The notes beneath the pieces were generated by a model, which ran no database searches, was not told the DNA's origin, and worked only from the letters and a program-made list of their open reading frames with translations. Shown in pieces: positions 40,675 through 50,337 of a DNA stretch of 64,000 bases. The number at the start of each line of letters is the position of its first letter. Positions within the stretch are counted from its first letter, which is position 1. This DNA comes from Rahnella inusitata (GTDB lineage Bacteria > Pseudomonadota > Gammaproteobacteria > Enterobacterales > Enterobacteriaceae), in contig NZ_JYDE01000017.1 of the NCBI RefSeq assembly GCF_003263515.1, positions 341,321 through 405,320 on the forward strand, read 5' to 3'. The position numbers and the translations under genes were made by a program.

Positions 40675-41497
40675 TTCTCAGCTTGCGCAACTGATTGAGC
40701 AACATTATCCGGCGGTGAAAACCGCCGGTTTTCATTTGTCGCCGGTTGCCGGGCTGACCGGCGAGAGCTGGAGAGTCAGCATGTCTTCCGGCGAAATGCT
40801 GGCGCGTTTTCACTCACCTGACCGACAGATTTCGGGGGCAGACCGGCGACGCGAGCATTCGATTTTGCGGCATATCGCGCGGCATAATCTTGGCCCCTGT
40901 GTCAGACTTTATTCTTCGCCGTGGCTCTTAGTCGACTGGCTTGACGGCGCGCCGCTTGCGGAGGATGCCTTTGCAGGTGCGGCTCAGGATGTGCTGACGC
41001 AGTCTTTAGTAAAATTGCATCACCTGCCGCTTACAGGTTACCGGCTGGATTTGCAGCAGCAGTTCGCACATTACTGGCAGCACATTGACCGCCGTCGTCT
41101 GACGCCGGCCTGGTTGCGCCTGCATAAAAAAATGATGCGTTGCAGGCCGCCTGCGCCGCTGCGATTGTCGCTGGTGCACATGGATATTCACGCCGGTAAT
41201 GTGCTGGAAACGCCGCACGGCCTGCGTCTGATTGACTGGGAATATGCAGCGGATGGCGATATCGCGCTGGAACTGGCGGCAATGGTTCGCAGTAATGGCT
41301 GGAATGCAGTGCAGCAGCATGCGCTGGTGCAGCGCTACGTCGATGCGGGCGGTTACCGTGATCTCGTCCTTTTACAGCAGCAGGTAAACCGCTGGTTACC
41401 CTGGGTCGACTACCTGATGCTGATGTGGTTTGAAGTGCGCTGGCAGCAAACCGGCGAGCTAAAATATTGTGAATGGGCGCAACCGCTGCGACCATAG
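40658..41497 (+). CDS. thiK: Thiamine kinase ThiK
   Basis: A 279-residue kinase of the aminoglycoside phosphotransferase-like fold (E. coli ThiK 274) that phosphorylates salvaged thiamine. The catalytic loop is LVHMDIHAGNVLE and the metal-binding motif LIDWEYAADGDIALELA. The start is GTG at 40658 inside lpoB, chosen because the product then begins MPFRIN like E. coli ThiK (MPFRSN); a TTG at 40640 is also open. The N-terminal region is more divergent than the catalytic core. Confidence 0.88.
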   Translation: MPFRINSQLAQLIEQHYPAVKTAGFHLSPVAGLTGESWRVSMSSGEMLARFHSPDRQISGADRRREHSILRHIARHNLGPCVRLYSSPWLLVDWLDGAPLAEDAFAGAAQDVLTQSLVKLHHLPLTGYRLDLQQQFAHYWQHIDRRRLTPAWLRLHKKMMRCRPPAPLRLSLVHMDIHAGNVLETPHGLRLIDWEYAADGDIALELAAMVRSNGWNAVQQHALVQRYVDAGGYRDLVLLQQQVNRWLPWVDYLMLMWFEVRWQQTGELKYCEWAQPLRP

Positions 41498-41543
41498 CGA
41501 AATCTTAACTGAATGCTGAACTGATTGAAAAGGAGTGCTCATC

Positions 41544-42587
41544 TTGTTGGGACCTGTAATGCTGGATGTGGCTGGCTATGAGCTGGATGCCGAAGAACGT
41601 GAGATTTTGCAACACCCGCTGGTGGGCGGACTGATTTTGTTCACCCGTAACTATCATGACGTAGAGCAGTTGCATGAGCTTATCCGTCAGATCCGTGCGG
41701 CATCACACGACAGGCTGGTGCTGGCCGTCGATCAGGAAGGTGGACGTGTGCAGCGTTTTCGCGACGGGTTTACCCGTCTGCCTGCCGCACAATCTTTTGT
41801 GGCACTGAATGAACCGCACGAAGCGGGGCGGCTGGCGCAGGAAAGCGGCTGGCTGATGGCCTCTGAAATGATCGCAATGGATATCGACATCAGCTTCGCG
41901 CCGGTGCTGGATATCGGCCATATCAGCGCAGCTATCGGCGAGCGTTCATTCCACGCCGAACCGCAAAAAGCGCTGGAGATGGCCGAACACTACATTCGCG
42001 GCATGCATGCGGCGGGGATGAAAACCACTGGTAAACATTTTCCGGGTCACGGCGCGGTCAGTGCGGATTCCCACAAAGAGACGCCGCGTGACGATCGCCC
42101 GCTGGAGGTTATCCGCGAGCACGATATGGCCATTTTCCGCCAGCTCAATGAGCGTAAGTTGCTCGATGCTGTCATGCCTGCGCACGTTATTTACACGCAG
42201 GTCGATCCGCGTCCGGCAAGCGGCTCGCCTTACTGGTTGCAACAAATTCTTCGCAAAGAGCTGGGCTTTGACGGTGTGATTTTCTCAGACGATTTATCGA
42301 TGGAGGGCGCGGCGATCATGGGCAGTTACGCCGAGCGCGGTCAGGCTTCACTGGATGCCGGATGCGACATGATTCTGGTGTGTAACCATCGTGAAGGCGC
42401 GGTCAGCGTGCTGGATAACCTGTCTCCGGTCAACGCAGAGCGTGTTGCGCAGCTGTATCATCGCGGACGCTACACGGGAAAAGAGGCCCGTCAGGACCTG
42501 CTCAATTCAACCCGCTGGCAGCAGGCAAACCGTGATTTAACGGCGCTGGATGCCCGCTGGCAGGAACACAAACAGGCTGCCCGGTAA
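41544..42587 (+). CDS. nagZ: Beta-N-acetylhexosaminidase NagZ
   Basis: A 347-residue family 3 glycoside hydrolase (E. coli NagZ 341) that removes GlcNAc from anhydromuropeptides in the cytoplasm, part of cell-wall recycling and AmpC signalling. [18 protein letters not shown] holds the catalytic Asp-His loop, and [11 protein letters not shown] carries the nucleophile Asp. The start is uncertain: TTG 41544 (8 bp after AGGAG) is my choice; TTG 41547 would give MGPVML as in E. coli, and GTG 41535 is too close to the ribosome site. Confidence 0.94.
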   Translation: MLGPVMLDVAGYELDAEEREILQHPLVGGLILFTRNYHDVEQLHELIRQIRAASHDRLVLAVDQEGGRVQRFRDGFTRLPAAQSFVALNEPHEAGRLAQESGWLMASEMIAMDIDISFAPVLDIGHISAAIGERSFHAEPQKALEMAEHYIRGMHAAGMKTTGKHFPGHGAVSADSHKETPRDDRPLEVIREHDMAIFRQLNERKLLDAVMPAHVIYTQVDPRPASGSPYWLQQILRKELGFDGVIFSDDLSMEGAAIMGSYAERGQASLDAGCDMILVCNHREGAVSVLDNLSPVNAERVAQLYHRGRYTGKEARQDLLNSTRWQQANRDLTALDARWQEHKQAAR

Positions 42588-42638
42588 CGGTTTTCGAACC
42601 GTATGAGGGTGTCTCGCAGATTCAGGATGAGGTAAACG

Positions 42639-43181
42639 ATGATTATCTATTTGCATGGTTTCGATTCAACCAGTCCCGGTAACCACGAGAAAGTATTGCA
42701 GTTACAGTTTATTGACCCGGACGTACGCTTTATCAGTTACAGCACGCTACATCCGCGCCACGACATGCAGCACTTGCTGAAAGAAGTCGATAAAGTCCTG
42801 CAAGAAACCAGCGATCCGCATCCGCTGATTTGCGGCGTGGGCCTCGGCGGTTTCTGGGCCGAGCGCATCGGTTTCCTGTGCGGCATTCGTCAGGTAATGT
42901 TCAATCCGAATTTGTCGCCGCAGGACAATATGGCTGGAAAAATCGATCGTCCTGAAGAGTACGAAGATATCGCCACCAAATGCATCAGTGATTTCCGTGA
43001 GAAAAATCGTGACCGCTGTCTGGTGATTTTATCCCGTGAAGATGGCGTACTGGACAGCAGTAAAACCGCTGAGAAGCTGCATCATTATTATCCTGTTGAA
43101 TGGGACGAAAAGCAGAGCCATAAATTCAAGGATATTTCGACGCATTTGCAGCGCATTAAAGCCTTCAAAAACATCGTCTGA
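42639..43181 (+). CDS. ycfP: UPF0227 esterase-like protein YcfP
   Basis: A 180-residue alpha/beta-hydrolase-fold protein (E. coli YcfP 180). It begins [11 protein letters not shown], the usual oxyanion loop; the nucleophile-elbow region reads [14 protein letters not shown], where the usual Ser of GxSxGG is replaced by Gly-Leu, as in the family. A role is not established. GAGG lies upstream. It ends the nagZ series, followed by a strong terminator. Confidence 0.92.
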   Translation: MIIYLHGFDSTSPGNHEKVLQLQFIDPDVRFISYSTLHPRHDMQHLLKEVDKVLQETSDPHPLICGVGLGGFWAERIGFLCGIRQVMFNPNLSPQDNMAGKIDRPEEYEDIATKCISDFREKNRDRCLVILSREDGVLDSSKTAEKLHHYYPVEWDEKQSHKFKDISTHLQRIKAFKNIV

Positions 43182-43199
43182 CAGAAACTGCCGAAGACC

Positions 43200-43229
43200 A
43201 AAACCACTGCCTTGCGCAGTGGTTTTTTA
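43200..43229 (+). terminator. Terminator of ycfP
   Basis: AACCACTGC (43202-43210) pairs with GCAGTGGTT (43216-43224) around CTTGC, then a T run. Confidence 0.9.
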
Positions 43230-43344
43230 TGGCTGAGATACATCAGTGGTTCACTTTTATCACTGCGTTGTCGCTAACTTGCTGATTTAAAATCGTCAAA
43301 ATCTATGCCAAATCATTAACTGAAATCAGACAAATCAATTTAAA

Positions 43345-43358
43345 TTGACCTGCATCAA
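43345..43358. promoter_or_regulatory. FNR-type site upstream of ndh
   Basis: TTGACCTGCATCAA matches the FNR consensus TTGAT-N4-ATCAA in nine of ten positions. It lies about 130 bp upstream of ndh. E. coli ndh is repressed anaerobically by FNR, so the same control is likely. Confidence 0.75.
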
Positions 43359-43490
43359 TTTTGGTATGACCAAATCACCACGCATGATATCCTCCCTCTC
43401 AGATACCGATTTAACTTAAGCAACCCTATGTAATATAAGGATTATTTTTTAACTCTTATATAACAATTGGTTCACATTTAGGGGGTCATT

Positions 43491-44795
43491 TTGACATCAC
43501 CAATCAAGAAAATTGTGATAATTGGCGGCGGCGCTGGCGGACTGGAGCTGGCAACCAGCCTCGGGCATAAGCTTGGCCGTAAAAAGAAAGCGGAGATCAT
43601 TCTGGTCGACCGTAATCACAGCCATTTATGGAAACCACTGTTGCACGAAGTGGCGACCGGCAGCCTGGATGACGGCGTGGATGCGCTGAGCTATCTGGCG
43701 CATGCCCGCAACCACGGCTTCACTTTCCAGATCGGTTCCCTGACCGATATTGATCGTGAAAATCAGACCATCAAACTGGCTGAAATTCGTGATGAAAACG
43801 GCGAAATGCTGGTGCCGGTGCGCGATATTGCCTATGACCAGCTGGTTATGGCGCTGGGCAGTACCTCCAATGACTTCGGGACGCCGGGTGTAAAAGATCA
43901 CTGTATCTTCCTCGATAACCCGCATCAGGCGCACCGTTTCCATAACGAAATGCTGAATTTGTTCCTCAAATTCTCCGCCAGCGCGGATAAACAGAAAAAA
44001 GTGAACATCGCGATTGTCGGCGGCGGCGCTACCGGCGTTGAGCTGTCTGCGGAACTGCACAACGCGGTGAAACAGCTGCACAGCTACGGTTTTGAAGGGT
44101 TGGACAGCGAAGCGCTGAACGTCACGCTGGTGGAAGCCGGTGAACGTATTCTGCCTGCGCTGCCGCCGCGTATTTCTGCGGCCGCCCATCAGGAACTGAC
44201 CAAGCTCGGCGTGCGCGTTCTGACGCAAACCATGGTGACCAGTGCTGATAAAAACGGTCTTAACACCAAATCCGGCGAATTCATTGATGCGGATCTGATG
44301 GTCTGGGCAGCGGGTATCAAAGCGCCCGACTTCATGAAAGAGATTGCCGGTCTGGAAACCAACCGTATCAATCAGCTGGTGGTTGAACCGACGCTGCAAA
44401 CCACGCGCGATCCAAACATTTACGCGATTGGAGACTGCGCATCCTGCCCGCAGCCGTCCGGTGGTTTCGTACCGCCACGCGCGCAGTCCGCGCACCAGAT
44501 GGCGTCACGCTGCTTCGCAAATATCATGGCGCAGCGCAAAGGGCAGAGTCTGAAACCTTACGTGTATAAAGACCACGGTTCACTGGTTTCTTTGTCCCGT
44601 TTCAGCACCGTCGGCAGTCTGATGGGTAACCTGATGCGCGGTTCGATGATGGTAGAAGGGCGCCTGGCGCGACTGGTTTACGTTTCCCTGTACCGCATGC
44701 ATCAGATTGCGCTGCATGGCTACACTAAAACCGGCCTGATGATGCTGGTTGGCGGAATCAACCGCGTGATCCGCCCGCGCCTGAAGCTGCACTGA
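43491..44795 (+). CDS. ndh: NADH dehydrogenase II (NDH-2)
   Basis: A 434-residue single-subunit, non-proton-pumping NADH:quinone oxidoreductase (E. coli 434). Two Rossmann motifs are clear: [13 protein letters not shown] (FAD, about residues 9-21) and [14 protein letters not shown] (NADH, about 174-187). [10 protein letters not shown] is the FAD C-terminal motif, and the C-terminal amphipathic region anchors it to the membrane. The start is TTG at 43491, as in E. coli. An FNR-like site lies upstream. Confidence 0.97.
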   Translation: MTSPIKKIVIIGGGAGGLELATSLGHKLGRKKKAEIILVDRNHSHLWKPLLHEVATGSLDDGVDALSYLAHARNHGFTFQIGSLTDIDRENQTIKLAEIRDENGEMLVPVRDIAYDQLVMALGSTSNDFGTPGVKDHCIFLDNPHQAHRFHNEMLNLFLKFSASADKQKKVNIAIVGGGATGVELSAELHNAVKQLHSYGFEGLDSEALNVTLVEAGERILPALPPRISAAAHQELTKLGVRVLTQTMVTSADKNGLNTKSGEFIDADLMVWAAGIKAPDFMKEIAGLETNRINQLVVEPTLQTTRDPNIYAIGDCASCPQPSGGFVPPRAQSAHQMASRCFANIMAQRKGQSLKPYVYKDHGSLVSLSRFSTVGSLMGNLMRGSMMVEGRLARLVYVSLYRMHQIALHGYTKTGLMMLVGGINRVIRPRLKLH

Positions 44796-45134
44796 TGCGA
44801 ACTGGCCGACTTTTTTTCTCTGTCGGCTGAATGGTTTTAACGTCGTTTCTATTCTAAAAGCCTGTTTACTACAGGCTTTTTTCTTTTCAGGCGCAAGCAG
44901 ACACTTAAAGCCCGGCTTTGTCCGCTAAGAATGCTCTGAAACACCCCGTTACACCCGCAATTCCTGCACTTACAGACTTCGTCTTATTGTTCCTTAACGC
45001 TTCAGAGTACAAACTTTAACAAGTTCATAGCCGGCGATTCACGCACGCCGAACCTCAGGATGTGAAGTTTTCCACTGAGGAATGTGCCCTGAGTAAGGTG
45101 CAATATGCGTGGTAACATTTTCGGAGGAAGTCCT
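44796..45134. other. Intergenic region between ndh and ycfJ
   Basis: 339 bp with no supported gene. It contains the ndh terminator (44856-44885) and the ycfJ promoter region. Nothing else stands out. Confidence 0.5.
44856..44885 (+). terminator. Terminator of ndh
   Basis: AAAAGCCTGT (44856-44865) pairs with ACAGGCTTTT (44871-44880) around TTACT, followed by T. Confidence 0.9.
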
Positions 45135-45671
45135 GTGAACAAGTCAATGTTAGCTGGGGTCGGTATTGGTGTGGCTGCGGCATTGGGCATTGCCGGTGTG
45201 GCGAGCATGAATGTCTTTTCATCTGAGCCGCAATACGCGCAGGTTGTCAGCGCGACGCCAATCAAAGAGACCACGAAAACGCCACGTCAGGAATGCCGTA
45301 ACGTCACTGTGACTCACCGCCGTCCTGTACAGGATGAGCATCAGATCGCCGGTTCCGTTCTGGGTGCCGTCGCGGGTGGTGTGCTGGGTCATCAGTTCGG
45401 TGGCGGACGCGGTCGCGATGTCGCGACAGTTGCCGGTGCGCTGGGTGGCGGCTACGCGGGTAACCGTGTACAGAGCAGCATGCAGAATAACGACACTTAC
45501 ACCACACAGCAGCAGCGCTGTAAAACCGTGTATGACAAAGAAGATAAAATGCTCGGGTATGATGTCACCTATAAAATAGGCGATCAGCAGGGCAAAGTGC
45601 GTATGGACCACGATCCGGGCACGCAAATCCCGCTGGATAAAAGCGGTCAGTTGCAGCTTACCCGTTCATAA
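45135..45671 (+). CDS. ycfJ: Glycine-zipper outer-membrane protein YcfJ
   Basis: A 178-residue protein collinear with E. coli YcfJ (179). An N-terminal hydrophobic signal or anchor is followed by QYAQVVSATPI, the ECRNVTVTHRRPVQDE block and a glycine zipper (GSVLGAVAGGVLGHQFGGG...GALGGGYAG) typical of the 17-kDa surface antigen family, then a beta-rich tail (CKTVYDKEDKMLGYDVTY). The start is GTG 45135 with GGAGG upstream; the frame is open to 45105. In Proteus the homologue UmoD affects swarming through Rcs. Confidence 0.93.
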   Translation: MNKSMLAGVGIGVAAALGIAGVASMNVFSSEPQYAQVVSATPIKETTKTPRQECRNVTVTHRRPVQDEHQIAGSVLGAVAGGVLGHQFGGGRGRDVATVAGALGGGYAGNRVQSSMQNNDTYTTQQQRCKTVYDKEDKMLGYDVTYKIGDQQGKVRMDHDPGTQIPLDKSGQLQLTRS

Positions 45672-45692
45672 CCCACAGGTAAGTCGCAAACT

Positions 45693-45726
45693 AAAAGCCT
45701 GAGGTGCAAACCTCAGGCTTTTTTTA
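45693..45726. terminator. Terminator between ycfJ and xdhC-like gene
   Basis: AAAGCCTGAGG (45694-45704) pairs with CCTCAGGCTTT (45711-45721), then T. The A-rich left arm allows bidirectional use. Confidence 0.92.
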
Positions 45727-45744
45727 TGTTCGCACTTCTGCTGG

Positions 45745-46728
45745 TCAGGCAGCCACGCCGTGGGTTTTCAACCCATTTTTGTGCTTAACGATGTCGGCCA
45801 TCACCGCCAGTGCAATTTCTGCCGGCGTTTTGCTGCCGATGGATAAACCGACCGGGGCATGAAGACGGGCGAAATCATCGGCTGAGAAATCGGCGATGGT
45901 TTGCAGGCGTTCGCGACGTCGTGCGCTGTTGCGCTGTGAGCCCATTGCGCCGATGTAAAACGCAGGCGTATTCACCGCCTCCATCAGCGTCAGGTCATCC
46001 ATACGCGGATCGTGGGTCAGCGCCACAATCGCCGTATTGGCGTGGCAACTTTCCCGTTCGAGATACTTCGCAGGGAACGCTTTCTCCAGCCGTATTTCCG
46101 CTTTCAGTAACGGCAGAAAGTTTTCCAGCACGTCTTCACGGCATTCGCACACCACCACGTCAAAACCCAGCGCACAGGCAAAGTCGGCGCAATACAGCGC
46201 GACGCTCGAGAGTCCGGCAATCAGTAAGCGCGGGGGCGCGGCCAGATGCAGATGCACGCAGTCGCCGTCACGCATTACCTGTGTGGCGCTGTGATACTCC
46301 GTCAGCGCCAGATGGTCACAGGCAGCGGGCAGGGTGAGCGATTTATCCAGCGCATAATGCCCGGCCAGCGCCATTCCCATGCGTTGCAGGTACTCAAGAT
46401 TCCCCTGCGTAGCGGGCAGATATTCGATCAGCACATCGAGCGATCCGCCACAGGGCAGCGCAATGTTTGGCGTTAATCCACCGTCTCCGTAGCGCACAAT
46501 CTGGCTGGCTTGCTGATAATCACCGGCGGCTATCCGCTGTAAAAAATCTTCTTCGACGCAGCCGCCGGAGAGCGACCCGCAATAGCGTCCATCCTGGGTC
46601 GCCACCATCAGCGCGCCCGGCGCGCGCGGAGAAGAGCCGTAGGTTGTCAGCACTGTACAAAGCCACACCGGCTGCTGTGCCAGCCATTCCCGCGCCTTTG
46701 AAATAACATGATTATCAAGATGCTGCAT
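45745..46728 (-). CDS. XdhC/CoxI family molybdenum-cofactor maturation protein
   Basis: A 327-residue XdhC-type chaperone. The N-terminal CoxI domain contains TYGSSPRAPGALMV and GSLSGGCVEEDF (residues 30-63); the C-terminal half is a Rossmann-like domain (LLIAGLSSVALYCADFACALGFDVVVCE) ending in the conserved HAPVGLSIGSKTPAEIALAVMADI. XdhC proteins bind Moco, help sulfurate it and insert it in molybdenum hydroxylases. It overlaps the upstream MocA-like gene by 14 bp and is divergent from the oxidoreductase operon it probably matures. Confidence 0.9.
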   Translation of the reverse strand: MQHLDNHVISKAREWLAQQPVWLCTVLTTYGSSPRAPGALMVATQDGRYCGSLSGGCVEEDFLQRIAAGDYQQASQIVRYGDGGLTPNIALPCGGSLDVLIEYLPATQGNLEYLQRMGMALAGHYALDKSLTLPAACDHLALTEYHSATQVMRDGDCVHLHLAAPPRLLIAGLSSVALYCADFACALGFDVVVCECREDVLENFLPLLKAEIRLEKAFPAKYLERESCHANTAIVALTHDPRMDDLTLMEAVNTPAFYIGAMGSQRNSARRRERLQTIADFSADDFARLHAPVGLSIGSKTPAEIALAVMADIVKHKNGLKTHGVAA

Positions 46729-47329
46729 GGAGATTTCCGTTCAAAAGCCGCGGGGAAAGAGCAAGATCCCCGGGCAAATCAATGTCTGCGATCACGCCCG
46801 AAGTATTGAAATCAATGCGCAGCAGGTCATGGCTGCGGATAAGCTCGCGGGCATCATGATCGCCACGCAGTTGCAAAAGTTTGTCGCCCATTTCGCGGGC
46901 AAAACCGACCGGATGCCCCGGCTCATTTTGCCAGAAAGGGCGCACCACCGGCTTGAGGTGCAGGGTATCGGCCACGGTGGAGAAAATATCCGGCGTAACG
47001 AACGGCATATCGGCGAGATGAACCAGCCAGCCGTCCCACTCCGGCGTATCGCGCACGCCTGCGGCAATGGAACCACCGGTGCCCGTGCTTTCCGTCAGCG
47101 TAAACGGCACACCTGCGCGGCGGCAGCTGGCCTGCACCTGCAGGTTCCCGGCGCGCGTCACGACGTGTACCGGCAGTCCGCTTTCCAGCGCATGACCGAG
47201 CGTAATATCAAAAACACTGGCAGCATTTTCTGCTGTTTTCGACAGTGTGGCATTCAGCTTGTTTCCTTCGCCGCCTGCGGCGATAAACCGGCTCCCCAGC
47301 CCTGCGGCGAGGAGAATAATACCTGCCAT
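46715..47329 (-). CDS. MobA/MocA-like molybdenum cofactor nucleotidyltransferase
   Basis: A 204-residue nucleotidyltransferase. The N-terminal AGIILLAAGLGSRF loop binds the nucleotide, HLADMPFVTPDI carries the metal-binding Asp and GHPVGFA is characteristic of the MocA group, which forms molybdopterin cytosine dinucleotide. The molybdenum hydroxylase next door would need this cofactor form. I start at ATG 47329, with GGAG just upstream; the frame is open to 47353. A divergent gene set begins 218 bp away. Confidence 0.87.
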   Translation of the reverse strand: MAGIILLAAGLGSRFIAAGGEGNKLNATLSKTAENAASVFDITLGHALESGLPVHVVTRAGNLQVQASCRRAGVPFTLTESTGTGGSIAAGVRDTPEWDGWLVHLADMPFVTPDIFSTVADTLHLKPVVRPFWQNEPGHPVGFAREMGDKLLQLRGDHDARELIRSHDLLRIDFNTSGVIADIDLPGDLALSPRLLNGNLHAAS

Positions 47330-47356
47330 CTTGCTCCGATCCCTTTTGTACATTGT

Positions 47357-47395
47357 TTGCGCAACAGAATTAATTATCCCACTATTTTGCGCAAA
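47357..47395. promoter_or_regulatory. Paired TTGCGCAA palindromes between divergent molybdenum genes
   Basis: TTGCGCAA at 47357-47364 and TTTGCGCAAA at 47386-47395 are perfect palindromes with centres 30 bp apart, close to three helical turns. They lie upstream of the MocA-like gene and 150-190 bp ahead of the Moco subunit gene. They look like a repressor or activator operator pair; no regulator gene is in the cassette. Confidence 0.45.
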
Positions 47396-47547
47396 TTTGT
47401 GAACGAAATATTAAAAATGTGTTTTCTGTCATGACTTCCAGTAACTCATCTACCTATAATCGCCCGCGTTAAACGGTATTTGCAGAATTTATGACAAATT
47501 GTAAATGTGCCGGACTATAAGAAAGACAATAAGAAGCAAGGAAATTT

Positions 47548-50337
47548 ATGAGCAACTTTAACCCGTCCAGGCGGCGCTTTGTGAAAGGCGCTGTAATCGC
47601 TGGTGTCTCCGTGTATCTCGCGCCGCTACACAGCCGTGCTTATGCGGCACTCTTCGAAGAAAAAATCCTGCAATCGCCGCAGTGGGACGCACAACACAAA
47701 CGCGTCCGTTTCCGTATTGACGGAAAAGCCAAAGTCATGGGGCAGAAAGTGTTTGCCCGCGATATCCGCGCCAAAGATATGCCGCACTGGCCGCAGAAAC
47801 AGGCGCACGCCTTTATCCTGCGCGTGACGCAGGCAGACAGAACTTATGCAGGACTGGATTTATCGTTACTCGGTGAGGATCTGCAACCCGACCAACTGGT
47901 CACCGCCGACGTACTGGCGCGAGACGGTCTGGCATTCCCGGCATTTTACGGCGAAGACATGCTGCTGCCGGAAGGCAAAACGCCTGCGTATCTCGGTCAG
48001 GCGGTGGCCATTCTGGTCTATCAGGATTTTGCCAAATTCCGCTTTGCGAAAAACGCACTGAAATTCAAAGACGGTGTGGTGCGCTACGGCGCCAAAACCG
48101 GCCCGCTGGAACGCGATCCCTGGGGCACTTTCCGCTTTGTGCGCGTCGGGGGAGAAACTGCGTTTGAAGACGATCGTTTCTCCAGCCTGAAAGATATGCC
48201 GGTATTTCCGACCGGTATGCGCAAGCATCTGCCGGTCTGGCCGGAAGGGCGTGAAGGCGGCAAGCTGGATGAGCAGGGCATGTTCTACGCCGGGGAAATG
48301 GCAGACGAAATGAAATCCCCGCCGCAGGACTGGCTGGTGATGTCGCGACGTTTCACCACGCAGTCTGTCGATACCTCGGCGCTTGAACCCGACAACGCCA
48401 ACGGCTGGTATGACGCCGCCACGCAAACGCTGCATATGGTGGTGCCGACGCAGTCACCGCAGGAAGTCGCAGATGAAATGCCGCGCATGATGGCCAAAGC
48501 CCACCGCACGGTGAAAACGCTGATTATGCATCCTTGCTACACCGTCGGTTACGGGTCGAAAGATCACTATAACTTCCCGTATTACGGCGCGGTGGCGGCG
48601 ATGTACGGTGACGGCACTCCGGTGCGCCTGGCTAATGACCGCTTCGAGCAGTTTCAGTCCTCCCTCAAGCGTCACGCGTTTGATATGAATTACGACATCG
48701 CGGTCAACCGTGAAACCGGGATGTTGCAGTCGTTCCATGCGGCAATGACCGCAGACGGCGGCGGGCGAAGTAACTTTACCCCGTCGGTGGTGATGGTTGG
48801 CGCAACCGCTGCGCAGTCGATTTACTACTTCCCGAAAAGTGATTTATCCGCCGTCGGGCTGGCATCACGTGCGCTGGATGCCGGTTCCGCCCGTGGTTAC
48901 GGCACGCTGCAAAGTATGGCCGCCACCGAAATGATGATGGATGAACTGGCCGCCGAACTGAAGCTGGATCCGATTGCCTTCCGGATGCGCAACGTTTTGA
49001 AATCCGGTATGAAAAATACCCAGGGGGCGATTCCGGCAGGTGCGATTCGTGCGGATGAAGTGCTGGAAGAAGCCGCCGTCCATCCGTTGTGGACGGAGCG
49101 TGAAAAACGCAAGGCCGCCTATGAAAGCCAGAATCCGGGTAAACGTTACGGCGTCGGGTTTGGCTGCGTGCAGAAAGATTTCGGTACTGGTGCGGAAACG
49201 TCATTCGCCCGCGTCGAAATCAGCGAAAACGGGCAGATAAGCCTGTGGCACAGCGGTGCGGAAATGGGGACGGGCATGTCCACGTCACAGTCCGTGCTGT
49301 GCGCCGAATGGCTGGGTAAACCGGCGGAGCAGGCGCATTTCTCGGTGACCGACTGGTCAGTGCTGCCGGTGGAGACCAGCGGCGATCCGTACATTATGTC
49401 GCAGGAAGAGCAGGACAAGCTGCAAAAAAATCCGCGCTGGTCGCCCTCCTACTGCTCACCGTCGAGCGCCAGTAACTCAGCCTATTACTTTTCACACAGC
49501 ACCCGCGAAGCGGCGCGTCTGGTCTTCGATCACGGCCTGTGGCCGGCGGCGATGGCTATCTGGAAAACCGGCATTGGCGGCGGACAGGCTGCGCCATACA
49601 TCGTGCGCAAAGAGGATGCCCGCTGGGTGGAAGGCGGTCTGACGGCCAACGGGATGCAAATTCTCAGTCTTGAGACGCTGGCAAAAAAAGCTTATGAGAT
49701 GCAGGGGCTGACCGGTGCGGCGGTTCACGTCTTCAACCGCTGGCAGTGGGCTGAAGCCGATTTCACGCTCAACAATGCGCGTCAGCGCGTGCCGGTTGAC
49801 GGCATGTCAGTGCGTACCGGCGCGGGTGAATACCAGACGCTGGCGCGTGACGCGGTCTATTACCCGCCGACGCAGCGTAATAACGCGTCTGTGACCTACT
49901 ACAGTGCGGTCGGTACGCTGGCTGAAATTGCGGTGGATATCGCCACCGGAAACGTCGAATTACTCACGCACCACTCGATTATGGAGTGCGGCAATCTGAT
50001 CGTGCCTGAACTGGTCTCCGGACAGTTACAGGGCGGGCTGGCGATGGGCATCGGTCACGCATTGCATGAATATTTACCGCTGTACGAAGACGGGCCGGGT
50101 AACGGTACCTGGAACTTCAACCGTTACCACCTGCCGCGCGCCAGCGACGTGGCGGTCTGGAAACAGACCAGCGAGATCCTGCCTGCGCTGTCGGAAACCG
50201 ATCCGCCGAAAGGCATGGCCGAAGTGGTGATGATCCCGGTCGTCGCTGCGCTGGTGAACGCCATCGCCCACGCCACCGGTCACCGTTTCCGTGATTTGCC
50301 CGTCCGTGCTGAAAATATTCGTGAGGTTTTACAATGA
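47548..50337 (+). CDS. Molybdopterin-binding subunit of a xanthine dehydrogenase-family oxidoreductase (isoquinoline 1-oxidoreductase beta-like)
   Basis: A 929-residue molybdenum hydroxylase large subunit without flavin or iron-sulfur domains. The N-terminus has a twin-arginine signal (SRRRFVKG, residues 7-14, then a hydrophobic stretch ending near SRAYA). Moco-binding Gly-rich segments include SARGYGTLQS and LQGGLAMGIGHALHEY. Near the C-terminus the family's catalytic Glu aligns with Glu892 in KGMAEV, where the usual GxGEP context is altered. Such enzymes oxidise aldehydes or N-heterocycles. It overlaps the 2Fe-2S gene by 4 bp (ATGA). The substrate is unknown. Confidence 0.88.
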   Translation: MSNFNPSRRRFVKGAVIAGVSVYLAPLHSRAYAALFEEKILQSPQWDAQHKRVRFRIDGKAKVMGQKVFARDIRAKDMPHWPQKQAHAFILRVTQADRTYAGLDLSLLGEDLQPDQLVTADVLARDGLAFPAFYGEDMLLPEGKTPAYLGQAVAILVYQDFAKFRFAKNALKFKDGVVRYGAKTGPLERDPWGTFRFVRVGGETAFEDDRFSSLKDMPVFPTGMRKHLPVWPEGREGGKLDEQGMFYAGEMADEMKSPPQDWLVMSRRFTTQSVDTSALEPDNANGWYDAATQTLHMVVPTQSPQEVADEMPRMMAKAHRTVKTLIMHPCYTVGYGSKDHYNFPYYGAVAAMYGDGTPVRLANDRFEQFQSSLKRHAFDMNYDIAVNRETGMLQSFHAAMTADGGGRSNFTPSVVMVGATAAQSIYYFPKSDLSAVGLASRALDAGSARGYGTLQSMAATEMMMDELAAELKLDPIAFRMRNVLKSGMKNTQGAIPAGAIRADEVLEEAAVHPLWTEREKRKAAYESQNPGKRYGVGFGCVQKDFGTGAETSFARVEISENGQISLWHSGAEMGTGMSTSQSVLCAEWLGKPAEQAHFSVTDWSVLPVETSGDPYIMSQEEQDKLQKNPRWSPSYCSPSSASNSAYYFSHSTREAARLVFDHGLWPAAMAIWKTGIGGGQAAPYIVRKEDARWVEGGLTANGMQILSLETLAKKAYEMQGLTGAAVHVFNRWQWAEADFTLNNARQRVPVDGMSVRTGAGEYQTLARDAVYYPPTQRNNASVTYYSAVGTLAEIAVDIATGNVELLTHHSIMECGNLIVPELVSGQLQGGLAMGIGHALHEYLPLYEDGPGNGTWNFNRYHLPRASDVAVWKQTSEILPALSETDPPKGMAEVVMIPVVAALVNAIAHATGHRFRDLPVRAENIREVLQ

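Larger units (their letters stand above)
43182..43490. other. Intergenic region between ycfP and ndh
   Basis: 309 bp with no gene. It holds the ycfP terminator (43200-43229) and the AT-rich ndh promoter region with an FNR-like site at 43345-43358. Confidence 0.6.

Noticed and set aside
42800..42870. Missing nucleophile Ser in the YcfP hydrolase elbow as evidence of gene decay
   Set aside because: The same Gly-rich elbow without Ser is, as I recall, normal for the UPF0227 family; the gene is full length.
43626..44495. 289-codon open frame opposite ndh on the minus strand
   Set aside because: Fully inside ndh, whose reading frame is certain; the His/Arg-rich translation is typical of an antisense frame.
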